Below, one piece after another: positions 53,250 through 62,329 of a DNA stretch of 64,000 bases. This stretch comes from Ensifer adhaerens (GTDB lineage: Bacteria; Pseudomonadota; Alphaproteobacteria; Rhizobiales; Rhizobiaceae), in the NCBI RefSeq assembly GCF_020035535.1, contig NZ_CP083350.1, forward strand, positions 2,862,501 through 2,926,500, written 5' to 3'. Under the pieces are notes generated by a model. It saw nothing but the letters and a program-made list of their open reading frames with translations, searched no databases and had not been told where the DNA came from. A program made the translations under genes and the position numbers. Within the stretch, counting starts at the first letter, position 1, and each line of letters begins with the position of its first letter.

Positions 53250-53882
53250 TCAGCTTTTGAGCTTGATCGTCTGCGCGTTTGCCAGGGTGGAGACCAATTC
53301 GGTTTCCGGGGTCGAGCAGACACACAGGATTTGCGCAGGCTCCTCGCTGACGCTGAGATAGGCGTGCCCGGTCATGGCATCGAAGTAGCAGGAATCGCCC
53401 TTCTTGAGCCGCAAGGGCGCATAGATCTCGGTGTGGAGTTCCAGTTCCCCTTCGAGTACGTAGAAGAACTCCTCGCCTTTGTGCCGGATAAGCGGCCCGA
53501 ACTCCTCGATCGTGCGGGCTCGTGCCACAGCCACGATCGGAACCATCGACTTCTTCGAAATCTCTGTACAAACATAGAGATAGTCGTAGTTCTGCGTGAC
53601 GATCGCCCGCCCCTCGCCAGATCTGTTGTACGTGCGACGCCCGAGCATGTTTGGGGCGTCCTCGGCGCCGGCCATGGTCCCGAAAAGTTCGACGATGTCG
53701 ACCTTCAGCCCTTGCGCCAGTTGGATCAGTCGATCGTAGGTGAGTTGCATCTGGTTGTTCTCGACCTTGGAAAGGGTCGAAACCGCAAGGCCCGTCAAGG
53801 AACTGACTTCTGCCAACGTCCAGCGATTGCGGTTGCGAATATCCTTGAGGATATCGCCGAGGCTGGATTTCGCGTCGGTCAT
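53250..53882 (-). CDS. XRE family regulator with C-terminal cupin domain
   Basis: 210 residues from ATG 53882 (GGAG upstream; ATG 53912 and 53957 are alternatives). The N-terminal HTH_3 reads LGDILKDIRNRNRWTLAEVS and LTGLAVSTLSKVENNQMQLT. A cupin follows from about residue 110 (FGPLIRHKGEEFFYVLEGEL), with GDSCYFDAMTGHAYLSVSEE as the second motif. Such proteins sense small ligands and control amino-acid or polyamine catabolism. It lies between the dpp operon and mlrC-like on the minus strand, with a perfect palindrome in front. Confidence 0.92.
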   Translation of the reverse strand: MTDAKSSLGDILKDIRNRNRWTLAEVSSLTGLAVSTLSKVENNQMQLTYDRLIQLAQGLKVDIVELFGTMAGAEDAPNMLGRRTYNRSGEGRAIVTQNYDYLYVCTEISKKSMVPIVAVARARTIEEFGPLIRHKGEEFFYVLEGELELHTEIYAPLRLKKGDSCYFDAMTGHAYLSVSEEPAQILCVCSTPETELVSTLANAQTIKLKS

Positions 53883-53960
53883 CGTTGGCGTCTCCGCTTT
53901 GCCTGCAGCCATCGGATTGCCGGCCGGGCCATGCGCCCGGAAAACGGTAGAATCCAATCG

Positions 53961-53990
53961 GTATTATAGGAAAACCATTTCCTATAATAC
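53961..53990. promoter_or_regulatory. 30-bp perfect palindrome before the XRE-cupin gene
   Basis: GTATTATAGGAAA (53961-53973) and TTTCCTATAATAC (53978-53990) are perfect 13-bp arms around ACCA. TATAAT, a possible -10 element, is part of the arms, so binding would block the regulator's own promoter. Confidence 0.85.
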
Positions 53991-54076
53991 GTGGCCGAAA
54001 TCAACATTGCCTCGAAGGCAATCGGTGCCGGCGGCAACGCAGCCCGCGTCGTCCGTCGGATGGAATCCGCCTTTGC

Positions 54077-55534
54077 CTACGCTTCGAACGGGTTGGCGAC
54101 TCTGGGCCAATAGGGACGCTTCAGCTTGGTGAAGGCCAGATCCTCGAAAGTCGGCTGCAAGGCGCCCGGTGCACTGACGTAGAGAATGTCGCGCGCGATG
54201 GGTTCGAAACCGGCACGGAAGTGGTTGCTGGATTTCACCACGACGATTCTCTTCTGCGCCAGGTCCAGGCCCAGGGCGGTCATGCATTCCGGGTGAAACG
54301 TCTGCGTGCGTACGGTGTTGAGCACAATGTCGATGCTGCCGGCCGAGACCCACACGGCATCGCCGATGCCGAGCGGTGTCGGGCCAAAACGCTGGGTGAC
54401 GCCCGAAGCGACGCGTCTGACCGTCACCGTGAGATCGAGCGGGTCGCCGGAAGCAGGCCCGACCTTGCCGCCGATTCGCAACGCCAGAGTCGCCCCCTCT
54501 CCCGCTTCGCGGCACATGCGCACCGCAATCGGATCCCAGTAGAGGCAGGAGGCAACGTCCCCGATGCCGCGCTCGATGATGCGGCGCAGGATGAACGTTG
54601 AGTCCCCCGGCGCGCCGCCGCCTGCATTGTCGGAAACGTCGGCCAGAACGATCGGGCCGCTCTTAGCGGCAATGGCCCGATCCAGCGCTTCGTCGATACT
54701 GAGATAGTCTCCCCGCATTTCTTCGCGTGCATCGAATATCTCCCGGGCGAAGGACTGGGCGGTCCTTGCGGCCTTTTCCGGGTCGTTGTCGGTCACGACC
54801 AGCATCTTGGCGCCGACATCTTCGACGTCACCCCAAGGGAAGCCGTGGCCGAATGAGACTGAAAGCACGCCGTCCTGTCCCTCCATGGATTTCATGCGGT
54901 CGACGATGCCGCGCAAGGGGGCGCGGTGCGGATGGAATGTGTTGATCATGCGGCAATCATGGATACCCATGGTCGGCCGCACTTCGCCCGCTAGCGTGCG
55001 CTCCATCAACCGGAACAGTTGGCCGGCAACCTCCTCGATATCAGTATGCGGATATTCCTTGTAGGTGGCGATCATGGTCGCATTGGCGAGCATGCAGTCG
55101 GTGATGTGGCAATGGAGATCAAGTTCGACGGCAATCGGCACATCCGGACCGATCACGCCGCGCACATGCTCAATCAGGTCCCCTTCGACATCATCGTAGC
55201 CGTCCGCGACGCAGGCGCCGTGGAGGGCGAGCATGACGGCGTCGACTGGAAGCGCTGCCCTGAGATCATCGAGGATGGTGGCGCGGAAACTCTCATAAAC
55301 TGCCCGGGTTGTCCTGCCGCCGGGTTCGGCCACAGCGCACAGGCTCTCCACCACGTCCCAGGCCTTTTCCTGCGCGGCATTGCGCCAGACGGACATCTGC
55401 GAGGAGCAGCAGTTGAGCGGCTTGCTGGTGGCGTCGCCATAGGCGATGAGGTTTTCCCTGAAAGCTTCGAGGCCTGTCTGCATCGGCGAAAAGGTATTGG
55501 TTTCGGTATCCAGCCCTGCGATGAAAAGTTTCAT
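54077..55534 (-). CDS. M81 family metallopeptidase (MlrC-like)
   Basis: 485 residues, the family length. It starts MKLFIAGLDTETNTFSPMQT and includes VMLALHGACVADGYDDVEGD, AVELDLHCHITDCMLANATM and GHGFPWGDVEDVGAKMLVVT, then VLADVSDNAGGGAPGDSTFI of the C-terminal domain. MlrC of microcystin degraders cuts linearised peptides to amino acids, including near D-residues and Adda. Here it faces a D-aminopeptidase gene across a shared regulatory region, supporting a role on unusual peptides. Confidence 0.92.
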   Translation of the reverse strand: MKLFIAGLDTETNTFSPMQTGLEAFRENLIAYGDATSKPLNCCSSQMSVWRNAAQEKAWDVVESLCAVAEPGGRTTRAVYESFRATILDDLRAALPVDAVMLALHGACVADGYDDVEGDLIEHVRGVIGPDVPIAVELDLHCHITDCMLANATMIATYKEYPHTDIEEVAGQLFRLMERTLAGEVRPTMGIHDCRMINTFHPHRAPLRGIVDRMKSMEGQDGVLSVSFGHGFPWGDVEDVGAKMLVVTDNDPEKAARTAQSFAREIFDAREEMRGDYLSIDEALDRAIAAKSGPIVLADVSDNAGGGAPGDSTFILRRIIERGIGDVASCLYWDPIAVRMCREAGEGATLALRIGGKVGPASGDPLDLTVTVRRVASGVTQRFGPTPLGIGDAVWVSAGSIDIVLNTVRTQTFHPECMTALGLDLAQKRIVVVKSSNHFRAGFEPIARDILYVSAPGALQPTFEDLAFTKLKRPYWPRVANPFEA

Positions 55535-55552
55535 TTTCGCCTCTCGCCCCTC

Positions 55553-55568
55553 AAGAAAGATATTTTCT
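55553..55568. promoter_or_regulatory. Candidate operator between mlrC-like and dppA-like genes
   Basis: AAGAAAGATATTTTCT fits GAAA-N4/5-TTTC and shares AAGAAAGATA and TTTTC with the site before the creatininase gene. It lies 19 bases from the minus-strand start and could serve both divergent genes. Confidence 0.55.
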
Positions 55569-55645
55569 AATCATAAAACTATGTTTATCGTCGGAAAGTC
55601 AAATGCATTATCCGCGCCATCGCGCGGCTGGCCGGGGAGGCAGGA

Positions 55646-56470
55646 ATGCGCATCTATATTTCCGCTGACATCGAGGGGATCGTCGGAGTGGTGAGCCGCG
55701 ACCAGCTGATGCCCGAAGGTTTCGAGTACGAGAACGCCCGGCGCTGGATGACGGACACCGTGGTCCACGCTTGCGAGGCTGCGCATGAGGAAGGCGTAGA
55801 GGAGGTCATCCTCAGCGATTCTCACGGAAATGGCGAGAGCATCCTGATCGACCATCTGCCTGACTATGTGCAGGTCGTGCGTAGCTGGCCGCGCCCGCTG
55901 ATGATGATGCAGGGCGTCGAGCTCGGGCCCTTTGTCGGCGCCATGCTTCTCGGCTATCACGCGGGCGCAAGCCATGTGGGCGGCGTGCTGTCGCACACCA
56001 TCGGCGGCACAGCCTTTGCCGAAGTGAGGATCAACGGCGTCGTCATGCCGGAGGCCGGCATCAACGCCGCCATTGCCGGGCACTTCGACGTTCCGGTGCT
56101 ACTGGCTTCGGGCGACAATGTGGCCCTGGAGGAGATCAGGCAACGCATCGGCGACATCGTGACCGTGCCGGTGAAGCAGGTCTACAGCACGCAGTCGGCG
56201 ATTACGCTGACGCCGGCCGTTGCGCATCGCCGGATTCGCGAAGGCGTCAAGGCGGCGCTGGCGAAAGCCGGCTCAGCCAAACCGTTCAAACTGGAAAATC
56301 CGGTCCTGGAGATTGTGTTTCGAAATCGCTTGCCCGCCGAGTACCTCTCCTATCTCAAGGGCGTCGAGCGCACCGATGGCTATACAGTCCGGTACCAGGG
56401 TGACGACATGGTCGATGTCTCGCGCTTCATCCAATTCGTGGTCGGCTACAATTCGCGCCTGACTTTCTGA
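55646..56470 (+). CDS. M55 family D-aminopeptidase (DppA-like peptidase)
   Basis: 274 residues. Metal ligands expected from Bacillus subtilis DppA are visible: Asp8 and Glu10 in SADIEGIVGV, His60 in LSDSHGNGES and His105 in GYHAGASHVGG, with a nucleophile-type His117 in VLSHTIGG. The family removes N-terminal D-amino acids (D-Ala) from peptides as a homodecamer. ATG 55646 follows GGGGAGG. It is followed by a DadA-like oxidase that would consume the released D-amino acid. Confidence 0.93.
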   Translation: MRIYISADIEGIVGVVSRDQLMPEGFEYENARRWMTDTVVHACEAAHEEGVEEVILSDSHGNGESILIDHLPDYVQVVRSWPRPLMMMQGVELGPFVGAMLLGYHAGASHVGGVLSHTIGGTAFAEVRINGVVMPEAGINAAIAGHFDVPVLLASGDNVALEEIRQRIGDIVTVPVKQVYSTQSAITLTPAVAHRRIREGVKAALAKAGSAKPFKLENPVLEIVFRNRLPAEYLSYLKGVERTDGYTVRYQGDDMVDVSRFIQFVVGYNSRLTF

Positions 56471-56494
56471 CAAGCCTTTTTTCGGAAACAAGAA

Positions 56495-57733
56495 ATGACT
56501 ACCTCCATCGTCCTTGGCGCCGGCATGGTCGGCGTCTCAACCGCGCTCGCATTGCAAGAGAGCGGGCACCAAGTGGTGCTGCTGGACCGCAAGGCGCCGG
56601 GCCGCGAAACCAGCTACGGCAACGCCGGTATCATTCAGACCGAGGCCGTCGAGCCCTATGCCTTCCCCCGCTCGGTGAGCGAGATCGCCAGGGTCGCACT
56701 AAAGCGCGGCAACGATGTCGACTGGAGGCTGCGCGACATACCACGTTTGGCGGGGCCTCTTTGGCGGTACTTCGCCCAATCTGCACCGGCGCCTTATGCT
56801 AGGACCATCGCGGCTTATTCGCGGCTGGCGCTGCGTGCGAGCGATGATCATGCGCACTTCATCGGGCCGGCCGCGGCCGACGACTTGATCGTGCGAACGG
56901 GGTGGCGCGCTGTCTATCGCTCGCCCGCCAGTTTCCAGGCGGCTGCCATCGAGGCGGAACGGCTGAAGCGCGTCTACGACGTGCCGTCGGATGTGCTCAG
57001 TCCAGACGATCTTGCTGCGAGCGAACCCGCGTTGCAGCGCCGGCTTGCCGGTGCCGTCCATTGGACATCGCCCTGGACCTGTCGTGACCCCGGCGAATTG
57101 GTCGCCCGCTATGCCGCTCTCTTCGTGGCGCGCGGCGGTAAACTGGCTCGCGGCGATGCATTGACCTTGCAGCAGAATGGCGCCGGGTGGCGGGTTTTGT
57201 CCGAGGACGGCACTGTCAGCGCCGAAAATGCGGTTGTCGCCTTGGGGCCATGGTCGCCAATGCTCGCCAAGACATTCGGCTATCGCATACCCATGGTGTT
57301 CAAGCGCGGTTATCACCGGCACTTTACGGGCCCGAGCGGGCCGCGCATCTCGATGCTGGATGTCGATAGTGCCACGCTGGTTGCACCGATGAATGCGGGG
57401 TGGCGGGTTTTGACCGGTGCACACATGGCGCCGCCGGGAACAGCGCCGACATCGCGACAGATATTGAATGCTTCCAAAGCTGCCCACGAGCTTTTTGCCC
57501 TGCATGAACCCATCGAGGCAACACCGTGGTTGGGTACCCGCCCCTGCATGCCCGATATGCTGCCTGTCGTCGGCCCGACCCGCCACAAAGGCCTATGGTT
57601 TCATTTTGGCCACGGCCATCAGGGCTTCACATTGGGCCCAACCACCGCCTTCCTGCTGGCGGAGCAGATAGCTGGAAGGCGCGACAATCCGCTTGCCCGC
57701 CCCCTGATGCCGTCCGCGCGCGGCTTGGTGTAG
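56495..57733 (+). CDS. FAD-dependent D-amino-acid dehydrogenase (DadA-like)
   Basis: 412 residues. The FAD motif VLGAGMVGVSTALALQESGH is at the N-terminus. DadA-type blocks include GRETSYGNAGIIQTEAVEPY, the central FKRGYHRHF region and the C-terminal WLGTRPCMPDMLPVVGPTRH with WFHFGHGHQGFTLGPTTA. It oxidises D-amino acids to keto acids and passes electrons to the membrane quinone pool. It lies 24 bases after the D-aminopeptidase, so they are co-transcribed. Confidence 0.9.
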   Translation: MTTSIVLGAGMVGVSTALALQESGHQVVLLDRKAPGRETSYGNAGIIQTEAVEPYAFPRSVSEIARVALKRGNDVDWRLRDIPRLAGPLWRYFAQSAPAPYARTIAAYSRLALRASDDHAHFIGPAAADDLIVRTGWRAVYRSPASFQAAAIEAERLKRVYDVPSDVLSPDDLAASEPALQRRLAGAVHWTSPWTCRDPGELVARYAALFVARGGKLARGDALTLQQNGAGWRVLSEDGTVSAENAVVALGPWSPMLAKTFGYRIPMVFKRGYHRHFTGPSGPRISMLDVDSATLVAPMNAGWRVLTGAHMAPPGTAPTSRQILNASKAAHELFALHEPIEATPWLGTRPCMPDMLPVVGPTRHKGLWFHFGHGHQGFTLGPTTAFLLAEQIAGRRDNPLARPLMPSARGLV

Positions 57734-58121
57734 GACCAACCGGCCGCCTGGGGACAGACTGCGTCCGGACGGCATTGCGACAAAGAGCATCCGTGTAAGC
57801 GAGATTTTCGACGTCTCGCTCGCCGAAGCGGCGCGGCCCATCGGCAAGCGCCGCGTTTACAATGCGCGCCGCAACCTCACCCGTCGTTCTTCAACGGCCA
57901 GCTTGCCTCCGTTGCCCCCGGTACTGCCATCATGCGCATGCGTCCCGGCAGGTGCCAATTCCCTATGGCACCTGGGGCTTCCGAATCTGGATCCCCTCGC
58001 CTGCCCTCCGCGCCGCCGACAATTCCATTTAATCAGCTCATCCCTCGCGACCGCTGATTTCCAAGCCCTCCGCGCGTTGAGCGCGAATATGCACAGCCGC
58101 AAATATTCTCAGACAGCCAGC
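57734..58121. other. Intergenic stretch without identifiable gene
   Basis: About 390 bases between the DadA-like gene and the next promoter. TTGGT/ACCAA forms a small dyad over the DadA stop. Short open frames exist on both strands, but none has a ribosome site or recognisable sequence. I see no repeat or RNA gene. Confidence 0.4.
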
Positions 58122-58171
58122 TTGACTCCCTCAAAGCGTGCTTCTATCAAGTTGTAGGCCTAACCCTACAA
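58122..58171 (+). promoter_or_regulatory. Promoter and dyad operator of the GntR/BtpA operon
   Basis: TTGACT (58122-58127), a 17-base spacer and TATCAA (58145-58150) form a sigma-70 promoter. Directly after it TTGTAGG (58152-58158) and CCTACAA (58165-58171) make a perfect 7-bp dyad with a 6-base spacer, over the predicted start of transcription. The operon's own GntR protein is the likely ligand. Confidence 0.7.
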
Positions 58172-58180
58172 TTGGATGCC

Positions 58181-59107
58181 ATGCACCACTTTCAATCAAC
58201 TTCAACGTCCGCGTTGCCACTCGCAGACCTGCCCGGTCCAGACGTCGCTATCCGTCGCCTGCGTCACCCGGGCCGGTGGGTCAGCGGCGGCCTCGTCATC
58301 CTGCTGCTTGCCGTGATCGGCCGCGCCTTTGCCGTCGGGCAAATCCAGTGGACGGTGGTCGGTCAGTTTCTGACGGCGGGCGTCATCGTCACCGGCTTCG
58401 GCTGGACGCTGCTGATTTCGGCCTGTGCGCTGGTACTTGGCGTCTTCCTTGGCTTCGCTTTCGGCATCATGCGTCTGTCGGAAAACCCGATCCTGCGCTT
58501 TGCCGCATGGCTCTATGTCTGGGTGTTCCGCGGCACACCGGTGCTCTTGCAGCTGCTGATCTGGTTCAACATCGCGCTGGTCTTCCCGCGCCTGTACATC
58601 CCCGGGCTCATCGATGCCCGTATGGTCGATGTGGTGACGCCCTTTGTCGCGGCAGTGCTCGGATTAGGAGTCAATGAAGGGTCCTATCTGACGGAGGTGG
58701 TGCGCGGTGGTATCGGCTCGGTCGACAAGGGCCAGAAGGAAGCGGCTCACACGCTTGGCATGACGCCAGGACAGACGATGCGCCGCATCATCTTGCCGCA
58801 GACTTTGCGGCTGATCCTGCCCGTGCTCGGCAACAGCGCGATCGGCATGCTGAAATTCTCGTCGCTCGCCGCCACCATCGCCATGGGCGAGATGCTGAAC
58901 GCGGCGCAACGCATCTACTTCATCAACGGTGCCGTCATCGAACTCCTGTTCGTCTGCGCCGTCTGGTACCTGGCGGGAACCACGGTTCTTTCCATCGGTC
59001 AGTACTATCTCGAACGCCATTTCGGGCGCGATGCAGCGCCCGCAGCCGGACAACGCCGCTGGTTCAAAGGATGGGCCCGTCGTCCTGTCGCCCCGAGGGA
59101 AGCATGA
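58181..59107 (+). CDS. Amino-acid-type ABC transporter permease (His/Glu/Gln class)
   Basis: 308 residues from ATG 58181 (a TTG three codons earlier is possible). A 35-residue hydrophilic N-terminus precedes four to five membrane segments; [20 protein letters not shown] and the EAA loop [20 protein letters not shown] are HisMQ/GlnP hallmarks. It is the only permease in the operon, so it probably works as a homodimer. Its stop overlaps the next ATG. Confidence 0.9.
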   Translation: MHHFQSTSTSALPLADLPGPDVAIRRLRHPGRWVSGGLVILLLAVIGRAFAVGQIQWTVVGQFLTAGVIVTGFGWTLLISACALVLGVFLGFAFGIMRLSENPILRFAAWLYVWVFRGTPVLLQLLIWFNIALVFPRLYIPGLIDARMVDVVTPFVAAVLGLGVNEGSYLTEVVRGGIGSVDKGQKEAAHTLGMTPGQTMRRIILPQTLRLILPVLGNSAIGMLKFSSLAATIAMGEMLNAAQRIYFINGAVIELLFVCAVWYLAGTTVLSIGQYYLERHFGRDAAPAAGQRRWFKGWARRPVAPREA

Positions 59108-59868
59108 GTCTCGCAGTCAAGGCGGTCGGTATCCGCAATAGTTTTGGCAGCCACGAAGTCCTGAAGGGCCTCGATCTGGAAGTCGCCTATGGCGAGGTGC
59201 TCTGCATTCTCGGGCCGTCGGGCAGCGGCAAGAGCACCTTTCTGCGTTGCATCAACCATCTGGAGACGCCGAATGCCGGCTATGTCTGGGTCGACGGTGC
59301 GATCATGGGCTACGAGCTCAGTCGCGGCGCGCTTCAGGAACTTCCGGTCAAGCGGCTCCGGGCGCAGCAGAGCCAACTCGGCATGGTGTTCCAGCATTTC
59401 AATCTGTTCGCGCACCGCACCGTGCTCGGCAATGTCATCGAAGGGCCAATGGTGGTGCGCGGCTTGAGCCGCGCTGAAGCCGAAGCCCGCGCCATGGGTC
59501 TGCTTGAGCAGGTCGGTATGGCCGCGAAAGCATCGAGCTATCCGTCGCAGCTTTCAGGCGGCCAGAAACAGCGTGTGGCGATCGCCCGGGCGCTGGCCAT
59601 GGAGCCGCGCGTGATGCTCTTCGACGAGCCGACCAGTGCGCTCGATCCGGAACTTGTCGGCGAGGTGCTGGAAGTCATGCGCAACTTGGCGCGCGGCGGA
59701 ACGACCATGATCGTGGTGACCCACGAGATCGGCTTTGCCCGGGAGGTCGCCGACCGCGTGGTCGTGATGATCGAAGGCGAAATTCGCGAGATGGGCGCCC
59801 CCACACAGGTTCTCAGCAGCCCCGGCGACCCGCGCGTGCGCAGTTTCCTCAGCCGTGTGCTGGCCTGA
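59104..59868 (+). CDS. Amino-acid-type ABC transporter ATP-binding protein
   Basis: 254 residues. Walker [11 protein letters not shown]-loop [15 protein letters not shown], signature [17 protein letters not shown], Walker [15 protein letters not shown] and switch [15 protein letters not shown], all typical of the GlnQ/HisP group. The ATGA overlap with the permease gene shows coupling. Confidence 0.93.
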   Translation: MSLAVKAVGIRNSFGSHEVLKGLDLEVAYGEVLCILGPSGSGKSTFLRCINHLETPNAGYVWVDGAIMGYELSRGALQELPVKRLRAQQSQLGMVFQHFNLFAHRTVLGNVIEGPMVVRGLSRAEAEARAMGLLEQVGMAAKASSYPSQLSGGQKQRVAIARALAMEPRVMLFDEPTSALDPELVGEVLEVMRNLARGGTTMIVVTHEIGFAREVADRVVVMIEGEIREMGAPTQVLSSPGDPRVRSFLSRVLA

Positions 59869-59899
59869 CGACAAGAGTTCAAAAAGAGGGAGAACGGAA

Positions 59900-60760
59900 A
59901 TGAAACAACTGCTGCCAATGGTTCTGGGGCTAACCTCAGCAACATTTATCAGCCTGGCTGCCGGAGGCCTGGCTCATGCTAAGGACGAAAAGCTGGCGGC
60001 CGCTCTGCCGGAAGCAGTGCGGGCGGCTGGAAAGCTGAACGTCACGATCAGCCTTGCCTATCCGCCGATGGAATATAGCGACGCGGGATCGACCGAACTG
60101 AAAGGCTTCGATATCGATCTCGCCAAGGCGATCGCCGAACGTCTGGGGCTGACGGCAGAATTCCAGAACGTCGAGTTCCCGCAATTGATCCCGCAGGTCG
60201 TCACCGGCCGGTCGGACCTGATCATGACCGCGTTCTCCGACAAGGTGGAGCGCCAGACCCAGCTCGACTTCATCGACTATTTCAAGACCGGCAACGTGTT
60301 CTATTCTACCGCAGACCAGCAAGACGAGATCAAGAACGAAGCTGATCTCTGCGGCAAGACGGTGGCTGTCGCGACGGGCACGAGCTGGGTGACCTGGGCG
60401 GAAGACGTCGGCAAGGCCAACTGCGCACCCGACAAGCTGATCACCGTCATCCAGATCCCAACCCAGGCCGAACACATCATGCAGATCCGTCAGGGCCGTG
60501 CCCAGGCTTCGGTCATTGGCCTAGAGGGATTGCTGGACCTGATGAAGCAGGAGCCGGACAAGTTCCACCAGATCGGCGAAATGGGTGACGTCAACCACTA
60601 CGGCATCGCCTTCGCCAAGGCGAATGGCGAGCTGCGCGATGCGGTCAAGGGCGCGCTCGATGCGATGAAGGCCGACGGCACTTATGCACAGATCCTGGAC
60701 CGCTACGGCTTGAAACAAGCTGCCGTCGAAGAGTTCAAGATCAACGGAGCCACCAAGTAG
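59900..60760 (+). CDS. Family 3 extracellular solute-binding protein
   Basis: 286 residues from ATG 59900 (GAGGGAG upstream). Signal peptide LLPMVLGLTSATFISLAAGG precedes AHAKDEK. The mature protein shows LNVTISLAYPPMEYSDAGST, LKGFDIDLAKAIAERLGLTA and LIMTAFSDKVERQTQLDFID, the SBP_bac_3 pattern of polar amino-acid receptors. CGKTVAVATGTSW is the second-lobe motif. The ligand may be an amino-acid derivative rather than a standard amino acid. Confidence 0.92.
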   Translation: MKQLLPMVLGLTSATFISLAAGGLAHAKDEKLAAALPEAVRAAGKLNVTISLAYPPMEYSDAGSTELKGFDIDLAKAIAERLGLTAEFQNVEFPQLIPQVVTGRSDLIMTAFSDKVERQTQLDFIDYFKTGNVFYSTADQQDEIKNEADLCGKTVAVATGTSWVTWAEDVGKANCAPDKLITVIQIPTQAEHIMQIRQGRAQASVIGLEGLLDLMKQEPDKFHQIGEMGDVNHYGIAFAKANGELRDAVKGALDAMKADGTYAQILDRYGLKQAAVEEFKINGATK

Positions 60761-60782
60761 TCAACCTCGGCCGGAGCCTCAC

Positions 60783-61592
60783 TTGACCCACCCTTCCACG
60801 CCAGACGCCTCCACCGCAAACGGTGAAAACCCGGATGACAGACTGTCCCGGCTGCGCCTCGACTCCTATTCGAGCGAACAGCTCTACCGGCAGCTCTATC
60901 GGGCGTTGCGCGCCGCGATCCTGAGCGGTGATTTCTCCGAAGGCGAAGCCATTCCTTCGGAGAACCAGATGCGCGACCAGTTCGGAATTGCCCGGACCAC
61001 GGTCCGCAACGCGATGGCGCTTCTGGTGTCGGAAGGGTTGGTCCAGCAGGTTCGCGGTCGCGGCACGATCGTGTCACACCGTCCGATCAGCCACAACATC
61101 TGGAACTTCGGGAGCTTTACGGAGCTTGCCCGTCGCCAGGGCCAACGTCCGGTGACGCGGGTGCTGGAACATCGCGTGGAGAATGGCGAGCTCCTGCTGG
61201 TGCGCGCCCGCGGGCTTGCCAATGGCGACATCGTGAGCTGGCTGAACGTCGACACTTCACAGCTCGATCTCGCCCTCTATCCGGGTATCGACCGTTACGA
61301 TTTCGCGACGCAATCGCTCTACGAGGTTTTGCGTCGCGACTATGACCGCCACCCCTTGCGTTCGGAACTGCTGCTCAGCGTCGTGCCGCCTTCCGATCGC
61401 TTGAGGGAGGTCTTTGCCCCGGCACCTGGCGTGCCGGGCTACCTTTGCGCCAGCGGGGACGTGCTCGATGCCGACGACCGATTGGTCGAGCGCACGTCGA
61501 TCGTCTACTCGCCGGCCGTCCAGATGAAATTCGCAACGCGCTGGGGGCGCGAGACCGCGCCGACAAGCGCGATGCAGGAGAACAAGACATGA
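60783..61592 (+). CDS. GntR family regulator (HutC/UTRA type)
   Basis: 269 residues starting with TTG 60783, six bases after GGAG; no closer ATG fits. The winged HTH reads YRQLYRALRAAILSGDFSEG and NQMRDQFGIARTTVRNAMAL. The UTRA domain follows from about residue 100. It sits inside the operon, so it should regulate its own unit through the dyad at 58152-58171. Confidence 0.9.
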   Translation: MTHPSTPDASTANGENPDDRLSRLRLDSYSSEQLYRQLYRALRAAILSGDFSEGEAIPSENQMRDQFGIARTTVRNAMALLVSEGLVQQVRGRGTIVSHRPISHNIWNFGSFTELARRQGQRPVTRVLEHRVENGELLLVRARGLANGDIVSWLNVDTSQLDLALYPGIDRYDFATQSLYEVLRRDYDRHPLRSELLLSVVPPSDRLREVFAPAPGVPGYLCASGDVLDADDRLVERTSIVYSPAVQMKFATRWGRETAPTSAMQENKT

Positions 61593-62329
61593 GCCGCTTC
61601 GGCGACACCTTCACCACCCCTAAGCCGATCTTCGGCATGCTGCACCTTGCCGGTGACGACCCCGCCGCCAAACTTGCCCAGGCCGAGGAAGAGGCTCGCA
61701 TCATGGCTGGCGAAGGCGTGGACGGGGTCGTGGTCGAGAACTACTTTGGCGGGGCCGAAGACGTCGAGCGGGTGCTGGACCGGCTGTTCGGGTTCGACCT
61801 CGGCACGCGTATCGGCGTCAACGTGCTGCGCGACGACGCGCGCGCATTTGCGCTTGCCAAACAATACCCGGTTTCCTTCATCCAGGTGGACTCCGTCGCC
61901 GGCCATCTGCCGCCGGATGCGGACGAACCCTTCGCAACCGAACTCGCTGCACGCCGCGAAGACGTTTCAGCGCTGTTGCTCGGCGGCGTTCGCTTCAAGT
62001 ACCAGCCAATTCTGTCCGGGCGGCCGGAATCGGAAGATGTGCGCATCGGGGCTTCACGCTGCGACGGCCTGGTGGTCACCTCCGACGCCACCGGCCAGCA
62101 GACCGACCTCCAAAAGGTCGCGCGCTTCCGTGCCGCAACCGGCGGCGCGACACCGCTGCTGATCGGTGCCGGCCTCACCGAGGCCAATGCCGCCGAGCAA
62201 TTGGCCAAAGCCGATGGCGCCGTCGTCGGGAGCTGGTTCAAGCACGACCACAAGGATACCGGCCGCGTCGAGGCCGCCCATGTCGCCGGGCTGATGCGCG
62301 TGGTGCGGGCCATCAGGAGCGAGGCATGA
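61589..62329 (+). CDS. BtpA/SgcQ family TIM-barrel protein
   Basis: 246 residues. Blocks PKPIFGMLHLAGDDPAAKLA, GEGVDGVVVENYFGGAEDVE, GVNVLRDDARAFALA and the C-terminal LIGAGLTEANAAEQLAKADG with AVVGSWFKHD belong to the BtpA family. BtpA is linked to photosystem I in cyanobacteria, and SgcQ to an uncharacterised sugar operon in E. coli; chemically the members are undefined, though the fold suggests a sugar- or nucleoside-type phosphate. It overlaps the neighbours on both sides (ATGA), so it is stoichiometrically made with the GntR and the cupin. Confidence 0.9.
   Translation: MSRFGDTFTTPKPIFGMLHLAGDDPAAKLAQAEEEARIMAGEGVDGVVVENYFGGAEDVERVLDRLFGFDLGTRIGVNVLRDDARAFALAKQYPVSFIQVDSVAGHLPPDADEPFATELAARREDVSALLLGGVRFKYQPILSGRPESEDVRIGASRCDGLVVTSDATGQQTDLQKVARFRAATGGATPLLIGAGLTEANAAEQLAKADGAVVGSWFKHDHKDTGRVEAAHVAGLMRVVRAIRSEA

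Noticed and set aside
57857..58102. 81-codon frame on the minus strand in the gap after the DadA-like gene
   Set aside because: Arg-rich composition typical of a GC-rich shadow, no ribosome site and no recognisable motif.
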